Shown here in pieces: positions 1-13,300 of a stretch of 64,000 bases of DNA. The translations under genes and the position numbers were made by a program. The stretch covers positions 15,167,420 through 15,231,419 of the forward strand of contig NC_065420.1 of NCBI RefSeq assembly GCF_024362695.1, given 5' to 3'. The stretch is from Pectinophora gossypiella (taxonomy: Eukaryota > Arthropoda > Insecta > Lepidoptera > Gelechiidae). The notes under the pieces are model-generated. The model saw only the letters and a list, made by a program, of their open reading frames with translations, was not told the origin of the DNA and did no database searches. How positions within the stretch are numbered: the stretch's first letter is position 1; every line of letters begins with the position of its first letter.

Positions 1-366
1 ACCACATGAGGTTGTCATGCAGTTCCTTTTAACGTTCTTAAAGGTGGTAAATAACACATTTTAAGTAAAAACATACATATCTTCTAAAGTGTGAGTTGTG
101 ATTGTGAGGTGGATTACCAACCCCATCAACCCTGGTGTCAGGGTTACTATTGAGTCGCCAAAGGCCCCTGACATGGCTCATGTAACGACTACTTACTTAC
201 ATCACTAAGTACCCGGGACCAACAGCTTAACGTGCCTTCCGAAGCACGGATCATCTTACTTTCGGAAAATCAGGTGATCAGCCTGTAATGTCCTAACCAA
301 ACTAGGGATCACAAAATGATTTTTGTGATATGTCCCCACCGGGATTTGAACCCGGGCCTCTGGATC
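1..366 (-). repeat. tRNA-derived SINE, head-truncated
   Basis: Read on the minus strand, the sequence near 330-355 carries a tRNA-like B box (GGTTCAAATCC) next to a GGTGGGGACA segment. The body that follows is shared with repeats at 5.6-5.8, 12.1-12.5 and 51.5 kb: a CAGGTGATC motif, a GTTACATGAGCC motif and the CTGACACCAGGGTT region. The A-box part of the head is not recognisable beyond about 366, and the other end runs out of the window or into flanking DNA near 100. A non-coding retroelement of lepidopteran SINE type is the best reading. A short minus-strand ORF across it is not considered a gene. Confidence 0.65.
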
Positions 367-599
367 GACATACATAAATTATCACGCTCCTAATTCCCAA
401 CAGGGTAGACATAGCAACAAGCTGAAGACAAAACTTGCAGTCACTTTTGGTGTTTGTAAGTATTTTAAACTTGCATAAGTCCATTGACACAAAGGATTTC
501 TACGATATACCCAGGAGGATCAGCATCGTGGTGCATTCTAATATTGTCAAGTAAATTTTGTAACTTAAAGTAAGCGTAAGCACAGTTATACCAAAGTGA

Positions 600-1272
600 T
601 TGTGAGTTTGTCTTCAGACCGTTGCCACTACCCTGTTAGCGATTATGAGCGTGTTTTTTTTTAAGAAATGTGTCATTGAGCACCTTTAACAACTTTAGAA
701 AGAAGCAGCTACAATGTATGAGAATGTCAATTTTTCCTTCAAATCTGTTTTGCAATCTTTGAGGGCCAATTACTTAGTTTCTTGCTCCTATTAAGGGTAC
801 TTTTTCAGGATATTTCTAAAAGCGTATTAAATGGAGCAGTTTTTAGAAATACCTTTAGGGTCCATGACAACCTCAAGTGTTTATTATTCGTCGGCGAAGT
901 TTTAACAACTGTAACAATTTTGGTCGAATTCTCACTTTGACATCCAATAACTATTTTTCTTTCATTTGGCTGTTTTTTTTTTAATTTTTCAGCTAGTGAT
1001 TCACTTTCTTAGGATTAGGTATTATGTAAAATAAAATAATTATTAAGAAAGAGATAGCTACAAAACAATGATTTCTGAAGTAAGGAAGAAAATCTTGAAA
1101 AAGGTTCAAAATGGATCATATCTCCTAAACCGTAAATAATCGCTGAAGATAGGTACATGGGGTGTTTCTGTTAGCCAATGAGCCTCTCTATCTAATTTTT
1201 CTCATCATTTTTTAAATTGATCTCATATTATTATTATTATTATTAACTCAGGCAGGCAGTTTTCACTGATAA
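600..1272. other. AT-rich stretch upstream of transposase remnant
   Basis: No gene is recognised. A short (ATT)n run lies near 1228-1244. If the P-like element was once complete, its N-terminal THAP and catalytic parts should have lain in or before this stretch, but no coding remnant of them is visible. Confidence 0.4.
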
Positions 1273-2451
1273 GTGCCTGTATTCAACTATTCAGTTACAA
1301 CTATTCAGTTCAGTTGTTATATTGTGGCGAATTTATTTTCAGCTCACTACGCTGATGGCAAGCCAGTAAGTGACACATTGAAAAATACGGCAGAAACTGT
1401 GTTGTTTTTGGATAAATTATTTGACAGCGTCAATGGAGCTGCCACTGGTGCCAAAGCAGCGAAAAAGCCACTGCGGTTAGCTGTTACTGAAAACTCTCAG
1501 CACCACGATTTTTGGCGAGAAGCCATTCAACATTTAAAGAAAATGAAATTTGTGGATGGAAGTGGTAAGGAAAAATCAGTGCCTTCTATAAAAAACTTTA
1601 TAACCACATTAGAGTCCTACATGAGACTGTGGCAGATTTTAAAAGGTCAGGGTGTAAAACTTCTGAGGCCAAGATTTTTTAGTTCTGATCCTATTGAAAA
1701 CTTCTTTGGCCAGGTAAGGGCCTATAATTATAGAAATAATGACCCTAACTGCCACAGTTTCCAAAGCACATTCAAATCATTATTGATTACCAGGTTTCTA
1801 CAATTCCACAAAGATACATTTAATTGTGAAGATGACCCGGCAAACCCAATATTAAATTTAAAACAATTATTCAACGAAAAAGAAAGTAGCGGTCCGGGTC
1901 ATTCGGTTTCAAGCATAGAAAAAATAGTGGAGCAGGCCCGTAGAGAACGTATTAATATGCACTCTTGGGCCTTCACTGCAGGATGGGTAGTGCGGAAATT
2001 GCAATTGTCATGTGATGTCTGCAAAAAATCCTTTACAAGTGACGAAAATGACCTACATGAATGGATCAGTCACAGAGAATTCTCTAAAAACAAAAACCGT
2101 TTATGCTACCCATCTGAAGGTGCTGTAAGGTGTTTCGGTGCAGTTATCTCTGAAACAAATGAATACTTGGAAAACAATGGTCATAACAACAATATTTTAC
2201 AAAATATCAAATCATTAATAGTATCCAAGTATTCATTTGATTTTATTAACTGTACCGAACACAGATCAAGGGTGCTTGAAAAATTTATAATTATTACCAT
2301 CAGGTTCTCAGTAATGAATTGGTGCAATGTAATAAATCGTATATTAAAAGGCACTGATTTATCTCGACTAAAAAAAAATTTACCGCCCATGCAAGAAATG
2401 GCACTTAAAAAATATTGTAAAAAATTGAAAAATAAATCATTTAATAAATAA
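1273..2451 (+). pseudogene. P-element/THAP9-like transposase, C-terminal remnant
   Basis: An open frame of about 390 codons resembles the C-terminal part of P-element and THAP9 transposases. The best marker is DPIENFFGQVRAYNYRNNDP followed by a conserved FQSTFK and a TRFLQFH run, which belongs to the end of the split RNase H-like catalytic region in that family. A CDVC...HEWISH cysteine/histidine cluster lies near residues 248-267. The frame begins with GTG and has no convincing start. A splice acceptor (TTATTTTCAG) at 1333-1342 suggests the coding exon really begins at 1343. The THAP DNA-binding domain, the leucine-rich region and the first catalytic aspartates are absent upstream, so this is a partial or dead copy, or the last exon of a domesticated gene. 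The open frame with no internal stops argues against great age. No terminal repeats of the element were identified. Confidence 0.75.
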
Positions 2452-2507
2452 CTTCTCACATTTTTTTTAACCCTACGAAACAAGCCCTAACTTATTGAGG
2501 TCAGTAG

Positions 2508-2634
2508 GTCTTGTTTCCGGGTTCGGTATTATTTTCTACAGATTGTACGTTTATCTGAGACTTTGAAATAGGTACTTTCTTGTTTTAAAGTCGAATTAAA
2601 ATCTGTAAAATAATACCGATCCCGGTAACAAGAC
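2508..2634. repeat. Imperfect inverted repeat (hairpin) 3' of the transposase
   Basis: Arms 2508-2544 and 2600-2634 are inverted copies with two mismatches and a 2-bp indel, separated by about 55 bp. They lie 57 bp after the transposase stop codon. The arms start GTCTTGTT and end ACAGATT. This may be a subterminal repeat of the P-like element or an independent palindromic insertion. Confidence 0.75.
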
Positions 2635-2639
2635 TCTAT

Positions 2640-4290
2640 CTTTTGAATATCCCGCTCCAGTACATAAGGCCGTCTAACGCGTAGTCCTTTGCCAAGTGAA
2701 ATTCGATTATTAAAAAAAAAACAACTGTCATGTATCATTAAAACCAATCAAACAAAACCTAAGTACTAGAGATGTTCGTCTGATACGTAGTATCTCTTAT
2801 TAGTCTGTGATTACTTGAGAGGAGGTTGTTTGCCGTTATTCGTTGTGATAGTTGTGATAAAAATATTACACAAAAAATATGATTTAAATGGTTTTTCATA
2901 CAAAAGTATTCTTTCGTAATAAACAAAACATATTATTATAAAACGTAATGGTGAGTATCCTAAACTTAATATCTAATAGGATATTTTTTTTTTATTATCA
3001 TTAACATCAATTTCCATGATGTGAAACATAAAAAACGAGTTCTTTATCTTTGTAACTTCGTACTATAACTTTTTGTGAATTAAAAATATACAATATAATA
3101 TTATGGAAAAATAAGATTAAGTAAACTAGTTATTTTAATTTATTATTTCTGTTTTTTATAATTATATTGTATTATCACTAAATTGTATAAATCTTGAATT
3201 CAAATAATTTATCTGCCGAATAAGTCTCTGATGGCAGTACCTACTACCATCTACCAGTTAATTTTTGGTTGGTGGTCATCTGATCAGACTCTTATCAACA
3301 AATGGTGAAGCAGGCCCTTAATCTTTTTTTTCCATTAGGTATTATTGTACTTATTAATCAATCAATCAATCAATAATACTTATTAATGCTTTGTTGTTTC
3401 ATTTCAACATTTTAGCTAACAATCATAGTTAAACAAGATGTAAAATCACGTAAACTAGGGGTCACCAAATGGCAACAGTAATCTGCATCTGGACTGCCAA
3501 ACTATTTAATGTAGATCCCGAAGAATCTAAAAAAGTATTCAATTTATCTCGTCTCTGTCATTCATCAGATAGCCACATGACAAAAGACGGACAATGTGAA
3601 CAAGACAACAGCTCGTCATGGTAGTATTGTATTTGTTGGGGGTGGAATTGATATTGTAAAACAGACTGTGAAAGATGTACATTTTTAAACAGACCCACAA
3701 GAGAATTAATTGGTGACCCGTGACTTAGACTATCCATTAGATAATATAACAAATAGCACAAAAGCTCAAACTTACTCAAAATATTGATTCTCTTTTGTGC
3801 ATACTTTATTCATAACTTGCTGTAACTTTTTATAACAGACACTGTTTCAAAATATTTTTTTCAGAATGATAATATTACATGTTGTCTTACAGTGGAAACC
3901 ACATACTTACCTAAGTGTCTTTTTGAAATATCTCATATTGGTGAGATTTTCTTAACAACCCTAGGTTTCTGTTAATTCATTTCACTCTAGGTAAAAATGA
4001 CCAAATTGCAAATGTGAGTTCAAAAGTGGAATTTAGTATAATATTGAATATTAAATAATAATAATTATATGTTCTTTAATTCAGACATCACAGGGCCATA
4101 TTTCGACGTACTTACAAAAAAACATCAACGTCAAAATTCAAATGAAGGATACTGTATCACAATAATAATATTAAACAATTTGTGTTACACGTGTGGAGGA
4201 ATGGAGGTAGGTAGGATGTCTTGTAATATATCAGATGATAGCCTGAAGATTGGGTTGTGTATAAATAAACATATTTCCTTACAATTTGGT
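2640..4290. other. Intergenic AT-rich region
   Basis: No gene recognised. There is an (ATCA)n run near 3356-3373 and nothing else that I can assign. The promoter and first exon of the ERMP1-like gene may lie here, because the first recognisable exon at 4.3 kb has no in-frame ATG, but I cannot place them. Confidence 0.4.
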
Positions 4291-4311
4291 GGTTCGTTTT
4301 GATGGTAGGAA

Positions 4312-7300
4312 GTGTGTTTCGGGCAGGAGGGGCGGGAGGACGCGGTGGGCGTGGTGAAGGAGAACACGCCCCGGCGGCGGCCGCTGGGCGCGCGTTGGGC
4401 GTGGGCGGCGGCGGCGGCGGCGGTGGCCGCGCTGCTGCTGGTGCGCGCGCGCCACGACGCGCTGCCCGCGCCGCGCGACGAGCGCCTGGCGCCCGCCACG
4501 GCCTTCGTGGCGGCGCGGGCGCAGCGCCACCTGGGCGCGCTCACGGCGCTGGGCCCGCGCGTGGCCGGCAGCTACGAGAACGAGGTGGCGGCCGTGGCCG
4601 TGCTGCTGCGCGCTGTCAAGGACATCGCGCGCGCCGCCTCGCCGCACAACACCGTCGAGGTGGACCTGCACCGCGCCAGCGGCGCCTTTCCTCTCTCGTT
4701 CTTCGACGGTGCGTCTCTTGTAGTCCTTTTCGGTCGGTCCCTATTCGCCATCGACACGATAATCGTCGGCGTTATCGTAGTAATAAATATCGGGGTGAAA
4801 TGAGGAAGCTCGGGCGGAGAGTGTCCGTTGTATGCGTATGTGGCATGATTGGCTGGAGCACGTGGTTGCAGGCATGACCAACGTGTACCGCGACGTGCAG
4901 TCGCTGGTGGTCCGCGTGGGCGGCGCGGGCGGCGGGGGCGGCGATAGTGCGCTGCTGCTCAACTGCCACTTCGACACGGTGCCCGGCAGCCCCGGTAACT
5001 ATACTACGCGCACATTTATTTTACATTTGGGAGACCAACAACTCTAAAACAGTCTTACTAAAAATCTATAAAAACAATAAAATAATTTAAACTAAAAACT
5101 TACGTGCACAAAAGATTGAGATCAATTTTATTACACACCCCGGACACTTCGTACAAAACACTTCGTTTTACACAGACACTACATGTTGACGTACATCTGT
5201 GTATGTGACGTCTGAGGGACGCATACTACAATAGGGACCTAATTTAGCAAGCATGTCTTAGGTAGGTACTACTACCTACACAAGAAGCTTTTATAATTAT
5301 CAGTTTATATAAATATGTTTTTAACACCGAACGGGTGTTATACAAGGTTCACAATAAAATGAATAAATAGGCACTACACTTCACTTAAATATTCACTGAA
5401 CTAATTAATACAGTCATATTATTAAACCTAGTTCAGCCGCTGGTGGGGAACGGAGAGTTGCCGTTCTATACGTAGTATTAGTGCTTATTCTATGCTGCTG
5501 GCTAGCCAAATAAATACATTCTGCCAGTAGTCAACTTCATTTGCACATGCTAACTAAACAATAGTCGGCCTTATCGCTAAACGTCAATAAATAGGTCGGC
5601 GGTAAACGGCCCAGTTGTTGAGCGTTGGGCTCACGATCCGGAGATCCCGGGTTTGAAACCCGGTGGGGACATACCTATCACAAAGATCACCTGATTGTCC
5701 GAAAGTAAAATGATTCGTGTTTCGGCACGTTGAGCCGTTAGTGCCGGTTACTACTTACTCATGTAAGTAAGTAATCGTTACATGAGCCATGTCAGGGGCC
5801 TTTGGCGGCTCTAATTGTTACGAAATTTAGTATTACACTGCTATTGTGAAATTACTTTCATGACAGCCATTAAAATGACAACTTATAAATGCTGGAAACA
5901 GGTGTGAGACTAATTGCAATTTGTAATCAGCATGTGAAAGGCGTACTAAGTATAATAAAATCGAATGTGGTAGAACACCTAAGTACACCGTACAAAAAGA
6001 GTGATAATAAATAACCGGTTGAATTTCTTTTAGAGCGATCGGTGCGCGCCGAGCGTTCATTTCGTGGCCTAAATAATTGCACCCCGGGCATATTCATAGT
6101 GTTGATAACAGTTGAACACCAACACACGAATACACGAATACCAGTTGAAGTTAACGAATGTCACAGTAAAACATCGATTATAAACTAGGCAGTGATAAAT
6201 GGCCCCGTCGGTTGTATTTGATCGTGGTGCTGCGAGCTGCGGCCCGGCAGCCGCGTTATCACCGGCCAGTGCCGCGCTGATAGCAGTAGCTTCATTTCAT
6301 TCATTGTATGTACCTATAACAGCCGGGTACGGCTCGTTGTTACACAGTTGTATTCCAAAGATAAACGACTCTTTATAAAATTTTAGACAAAGTAGGGATT
6401 CTTTTAGTCGACACGTTTGATGACGGAATGCATCTTGTTGGTAGATGCCCTAGGCAGGAAGGTGATTCTCGTGGGTGTAAATTAGTAGGATACCAATGTA
6501 GTGCCGTCGGAGAATAGTGGGTCAATTATACGTGGTACAGCGAGCTGCGCTAACTGCTCAAATTGGAAGTAGATCGACTGCGAGGCACGCGCCGCTCATT
6601 AGCGACTGCGAATCATCGTTGCTTGATTGCAGAGTAGGTAATATGCGTTAACAATTATCTAATTATGTAGCGAGGAAATAGGCCAGGCCGGGTCATTCAG
6701 CGCGCCGGCGCTGCGACGCGGACGTGCATACAATCGCCGGAGGACGCTGCGGCCACGTCGACACACGTCACATACACACTTCTCTTACTGCTCTCCTAAG
6801 TATACATAATCTCACAAATCCAGTAAAATCTATTTCCCCAAAAATCCCTAATTAGTTCAATCCGCAGACGGCCAGACAAGCAGTGCCCCTCAAATATGTA
6901 GGTACCTAGGGATTAAGGCAGTCGAGTTATTTGTTTATACTGATCTTAGCTTAAGACCTGTTACCTGCCGCTAAATACCTGTTTGAGGTCACGATGTAAA
7001 TTACATAGTGGTCCGTGGAATGCACGGGACTGTTGGCGACATATTGTAATAATGTGATACAAACCTTTGCAAGGATGTGGCCCGGAACCAATTAGGCGGA
7101 AATGTCCTACGTTCATAATTAGCTGAGGGTTTTATAAAAACTCGACATGCGTGTCACCGCGTATAATATGTCGGCCCTGGTACTGCGTGCCAACGTCGCC
7201 GGGGCCAGGTACAGCGTGTAACGCGTCCCGCGGCAGGCGCCAGCGACGACGGGGCGGGCTGCGCCGTGATGCTGGAGGTGCTCCGCGCGCTGGCGGCCAG

Positions 7301-10300
7301 CCCGCGGCCGCTGCGGCACCGCGCCGTGTTCCTGTTCAACGGCGCCGAGGAGAACATCATGCAGGGCTCGCACGCCTTCATCACGCAGCACCCGTGGGCG
7401 CGCTCCGTGCGGGCCTTCGTCAACATCGAGGCGTGCGGCGCCGGCGGCCGCGAGGTGCTGTTCCAGGCCGGCCCGCGCCAGCCCTGGATCATGGAGGTGT
7501 ACGCCGCCACCGTGCCGCGCCCCTACGCCTCCTCCGTCGCGCAGGAGCTCTTCGAGAGCGGCACCATCCCCGCCGACACCGACTTCCGCATCTTCCGCGA
7601 CTTCGGCAAGCTCTCCGGTGAGAACCCTCTAATCTAATATTTTTTTCGGGAGTTGTTCTTTTTTGATCTGATCAGTCACTAGAGATTTTTTTAGAGCATA
7701 ACGTAAAATATGAACTTGTCTTTTTATGATTAAAAATGTTCCCCCAGGCGTGGACCTGGCGTGGAGCACCAACGGCTACGTGTACCACACGCACCTGGAC
7801 ACGGCGGACCGCGTGCCGCTGGGCGCGCTGCAGCACACCGGCGACAACGTGCTGGCGCTCACGCACGGTGCGGCCTGCCTCGCCTGCCTCGCCTCCCTGA
7901 CGAACAATTGGCGGCAGGGAGAGGAACACCTAATTCGAAATATGGCGACAATATTTGACCAAATTATGTTTCAAGTAGTTTCAATCAACAGTAACATATT
8001 ATTATACGTCGATAGTGTTTGAATGAATACTTGCTTACAATGTTTTATTTTACGTGCATAATACGCAGGTCTGCTGGCGAGTGAAAAGCTGGAGTTCTCC
8101 GGGGACGAGGACGAGGGTCAGCCGGTGTTCTTCGACGTGCTGGGGCTGTTCGTGGTGTGTGTACGGCCGCCGGCGGCCGCGGCTGCGGTGGCGGCCACGC
8201 TGCTGCTGCTGCTGCTGCGGACGCGGGCTGACGCCCACGACGCCCGGCGACAGCGTGAGTAGCAATGGCTTCACGTCCGTTAGAGGGGCGCGAGCCTTTC
8301 TCGCGGTTGCATCTCGCAAAAACGACTGGACGGATTCAAATGAAGTCTTTCAGTTTTATACATTAGGTGCTCGTCGATCAACATCTGCAATGGAAACCAT
8401 CACGCTATACCTGTTCAGTGTTACCTCGGATTTACACAGGCGCGGGAATCACTAGCGTGATTTGAGTAAATGAATATATTGGCGCGTGCCGCAGTGTACG
8501 TGCCGGCGTCGGCGTGGCTGCGCGCGCTGGGCGCCATGGGCGCGCGGCTGGCGCTGGCGGTGGGCGCGGGGCTGGCGGCGGGCGCGGCGCCGGCGCTGCT
8601 GCTGCACGCGGCGGGCGCGCGGCTGAGCTACTACTCGCGGCCGTGGCTGCTGGCGCCGCTGTACGCGCTGCCGGCGCTGGGCGCGGCGGCGCTGGCGCTG
8701 CGGCGGCTGGCGCGGGCCGTGCGCCTGGGCGGCGCCGCGGCGGGCGGCTGGTGGGCGGCGCGCCTGGCCGCGGCCGCGCTGGCGCTGCTGTGGGCCGCGC
8801 TGCTGCTGCTGTGCGCCGCCAAAGGGCTGCGCTCCGGCTTCGTGGCGCTGCACTGGGCGCTGCTGCCCGCGCTGCTGGCGCAGCCCGCGCTCGTGCTGAG
8901 GGCCTCGGGTGAGCCGCCGCTATTGCCGTAGGAGGCGGGACGAATCCACTTACCCTCCTTGTCCGAGCACGCCCACACGTACGCACGGGGACACGCATAC
9001 ACACATACAATACGACACAAACACACATCAGCGCTCGTAAAAAGTGTCAAGTGTTAAACTCCTAACATTAACATTTAGTTTAGTCTATTGCAGTAGGTAT
9101 GTTAAGAGTGAAGAAAGAGCTGAGCCTCCTGACACAGACTTTCTTACATTTTATGCAACGTGTACTAAACTGAAGTGAAGAATTTTCATTTTATTGTTTT
9201 TAGTATTATGTTTAAATAAATCGATTATTTCCGAAGGTGGTTTCCTAGAACACAGGTTACCCTGGTGTAGTTTCAGACCTCTACATTTTACGTCTCTTTG
9301 AAACGTATTGCATTATACGTATAACCATATGCGTCGTTGCAGAGGGCTGCAAGCTGGCGTGGTGGTGCGTGGGGTCGGTGGTGCCGATGCTGCAGACGTG
9401 GTACCTGGCGCTGGGCTCGCTGCACATGTTCGTGCCCATCACGGGCCGCGCCGGCACCGCGCCGCTGCCGCCCGACGTAATACTTGCTCGCACCACACTA
9501 GCCTCATACATATGAACACTATACACCTCACCGGGTTTAACAATATACTAACATCTCTACTGCCCAAGTAGTCGTTATCACATCACTTCTGGTGTTTAGT
9601 ATAACATCCATCTCCCTATGACTCTACAAAGTTAGTATGTATAAGACGAGCCTGGATTTATTAGGGAGACTACCTATACGTTCAGGTTGCACACTTTTTT
9701 CTTTGATAAAATAATGACAAAAGCCCAAGCTATCTTCGATCTGTCTTGGGTTTCGTAGATAACCGATTAGATTGGTCGTCGAATGCGTGAGTGTTCGGCG
9801 TGCGGCGAAATGTCTGCGAGTATAGAAGGCGCGTTAGGAGTGTTACTGGTGAATACTACACTCGTTGAATCCTAACATATATAAAAAAATGATATTTGAG
9901 ATGACGACTCTTCACACAAAAAACCTCATTTTTCTCAGACACTATACACTTTGACGTTATGGTACACTTTGTATGTGACGTCGCAGGCGTCGCAGGGCTG
10001 GCAATACCTAATTTAACCTGACATACTTAGATATGTACTTACTACAATTTACACAATAAGCTTTTATAATCGTCAGTCGATATCACAAATTATTTTCGAA
10101 CAGTCTGGACGGGTTTTATAGGTTCACAATATACTTAAATAAATATAAGTTTAAAAACTGAAACTCGACTACGGAAAAATCACACTCTAAAAAGTATGAA
10201 ACAAGAAAATAGGTACATAGCGGTCAAACACATCACCCTCCTTTTGAATCGCCGCAATCGGGTAATAGACACTCTCTTTATTTAAGAGCGCTCTGGTCGG

Positions 10301-13300
10301 TGGAGTAATCGCCTCCATTTTCATTACTCCATAGACACTACACTTCCCTTATCATCATCAGCCGTACGACGCCCACTGCTGGGCATAGGCCTCCCCCAAG
10401 GATCTCCACGACGATCGGTCCTGCGCTGCCCGCATTCAGCGGCTTCCCGCGACCTTCACCAGATCGTCGGTCCACCTTGTAGCGGGCCTACCCACTGAGC
10501 GTCGTCCGACACGTGGTCGCCATTCCAGAACCCTTCCGCCCCAGCGGCCATCGGTTCTCCTCGCTATGTGTCCTGCCCACTGCCACTTCAGCTTTGCAAT
10601 TCTCCGAGCTATGTCGGTGACTTCAGTTCTCCTGCGGATCTCCTCATTTCTGATTCGATCCGGCAGGGAAATACCGAGCATAGCTCTCTCCATTGCCCGC
10701 TGAGCGACACCGAGCCTCCTCACGAGACCCATAGTAAGCGGCCACGTCTCACTGCCGTAGGTCATCACTGGCAACACGCACTGGTCAAAGACTTTCGTCT
10801 TGAGACACTGAGGTATTTTGGACGAGAAGATATTCCGCAGCTTCCCGAACGCTGCCCATCCGAGTTGGATCCGACGAGAGATCTCTTTCTCGAAGTTGGA
10901 CTTACCTAACTGGATTATTTGTCCTAGGTAAATGTACTGGTCTACAACTTCGAGTGTAACGTTCCCAACCTGAACTGGAGTGGGTGCGACATGGTCGTTG
11001 GACATAATTTTTGTCTTTGCCATGTTCATGCTAAGACCCACTCGTTGGGATGCGTTACTGAGATGCTCGAGCATGGTGTTCAGGTCTTCCAGGGTCTCAG
11101 CCATTAGAACTATATCATCGGCAAATCGAAGGTTCGTCAGGTACTCGCCGTTGATGTTGATGCCAAATCCTTTCCAGTCCAGAAGCTTAAAAATATCCTC
11201 CAATGCAGCAGTGAACAGTTTCGGAGAGATGACATCTCCCTGTCTCACTCCTCGCTGCAGTTGGATCGGATTAGAGGTCTGGTTCTGTACTCGAACTGAC
11301 ATAGTGGCATTTTGGTAGAGGTCCCTTAGCACTTCGATGTACCTATGGTCCACTTGGCAAAAGAGTTGATATCTCGAGACATCGGTAATAGATATACTTA
11401 AGTACCTAAACAATGAATATGGATGTTTACAGTTTTTTCCTAACGTGTCTGTTTCTCGAAGATATACTTAAATGTAGCGATAATAATTTTACCATAATAC
11501 ATAACCGAGGAATATCCGTCGGGGGCTGCCTTTTCTATATGAAATTTAATAATATTGCAATATAATATTAATTTTAATAATATTGCAATATAAACGTTTC
11601 ACACTAATATAGCAGCGCCTCCTAGTGAGTTAATATCATAAGACTTATCTTAGACCATGCACCATTCAACTACGAACCCATTGCTGAAAACCGCATTGAA
11701 ATTGGACAATGCGTTTTAATATTATTGCAATACTATTTTTCACTAATATTGTAGCACCCTCTAGAAAGACGTAATTTTTATATTATTTGGGAACATGCAA
11801 TAAGCTACCACGTACACATTGCCGAAAACAGAATTGTAATCGGACATTTCGTTTTGATTATATTGCAACATTGTTTTGCACTAATATTGTGGCACCGCCT
11901 AGTGAGTTACAGCCATGACACCTGTCTAAGAACATGAACTCATCAAACACAATCCCGTTATTGAAAACCGCCTTAAAATCGGATCATTAGTTTAAAAGAT
12001 AGGTGGTAACGTTACTTTGCACAAACGCACACACAAACATATCTCACCCTAAACGCATATACCTGCTCCGTTCCGTCGTGGGTAATAAATGTAATTAAAA
12101 TTATACTAACCGTAATTAACAACACTTTGCTTTACTTAATACATAACACACATAAACTGCCTATATACGTCCCACTGCTGGGCACAGGCCTCCCCTCAAT
12201 CAACCGGAGGGGGTATGGAGCATACTCCACCACGCTGCTCCACTGCGGGTTGGTGGAGATATTTTTACGGCTAATAGCCGGGACCAACGGCTTAACGTGC
12301 CCTCCGAAGCACGGAATCATCTTACTTTTTCGGACAATCAGGTGATTCAAGCCTGAAAAGTCCTTACCAAACCAAGGACAGTCTCACAAAGTGATTTCGA
12401 CAATGTCCCCATCGGGAATCGAACCCGGACCACCAGATCGTGAGCCTAACGCTCTAACCACTAGACCACGGAGGCTGTTTACTTAATACTACCTGATTAT
12501 TGAGTGATGGGTACAACTTTATGAATTAAATGAGGATTAATTGGATGAATTTGATTCACTTGACCACACAATCCACGAGCCACTTATAGTCGATCTTGAT
12601 TTTTCTTTAATCTTCGCCAATCACTTCGTATTAATTTAACTACAATTTATTGATTGTGATCTTCTCTGAAATCTGGCTCGAAGGACCATGAATATGCCTG
12701 ATATGCCTTTTTACTGATTTTTAAGGGATTTAGGTAGCAATGAAACAGCACCGTGTTCGACGTAATTACGTGTAATCAATGGAACCGAAAAAAAAACGCC
12801 TGTCAAAAACAATTAACTAATAAAAACTATTGCAAATAAATTGCTATTATAAATTGAAGAGGCGTTTCGAATAATATTGACTCTAAACACTAATATTGTG
12901 GCGCCCCCTAGTGAGTTACAGACATGACACCTGTCTAATAACATGAATTTATCAAACACAAACCCGTTATTGAAAACCGCATCAAAATCGGATTATTAGT
13001 TTAGAAGATAATTAGTAACATTTCTTTGCACAAATGCACACACAAACATCTCTCACCCTAAACGCATATACCTGCTCCGTTCCGTCGTGGGTAAAAACAC
13101 TGAAATTATTAATTTCATTCACATTATTTTTATATTAAGCCTAGGTAATATTATACTCCAAATTAATAGAACAAATATTCGTATCAGACAGTTGGCGTCC
13201 AATTTCAAAATTCGAACATATTTAAAATATTACTAATAAAAAATAAAACAAAGGTCCGCGCCTAGCTCTCACTATTAAAGAAAAAAGTAACACCGCTGGT

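Noticed and set aside
4069..4302. 77-codon plus-strand ORF before ERMP1
   Set aside because: No family resemblance, AT-rich chance frame, and not in phase with the ERMP1 exon.
4185..4671. Long minus-strand ORFs opposite ERMP1 exon 1
   Set aside because: Arg/Ala-rich shadows of a very GC-rich coding exon; no splice or homology support. The same applies to antisense and off-frame ORFs over 7.15-7.6, 8.4-9.0, 15.2-15.9, 24.2-25.8, 31.2-32.6, 44.5-45.2, 52.4-52.8 and 53.8-54.6 kb.
10980..11318. Plus-strand ORF opposite the RTE reverse transcriptase
   Set aside because: Shadow of the minus-strand RT frame, which has the FADD box.
12418..12477. Possible tRNA gene (good A and B boxes, minus strand)
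   Set aside because: It is the head of a SINE with a 12-bp target-site duplication and a SINE body attached; no complete cloverleaf with a 3' acceptor stem.
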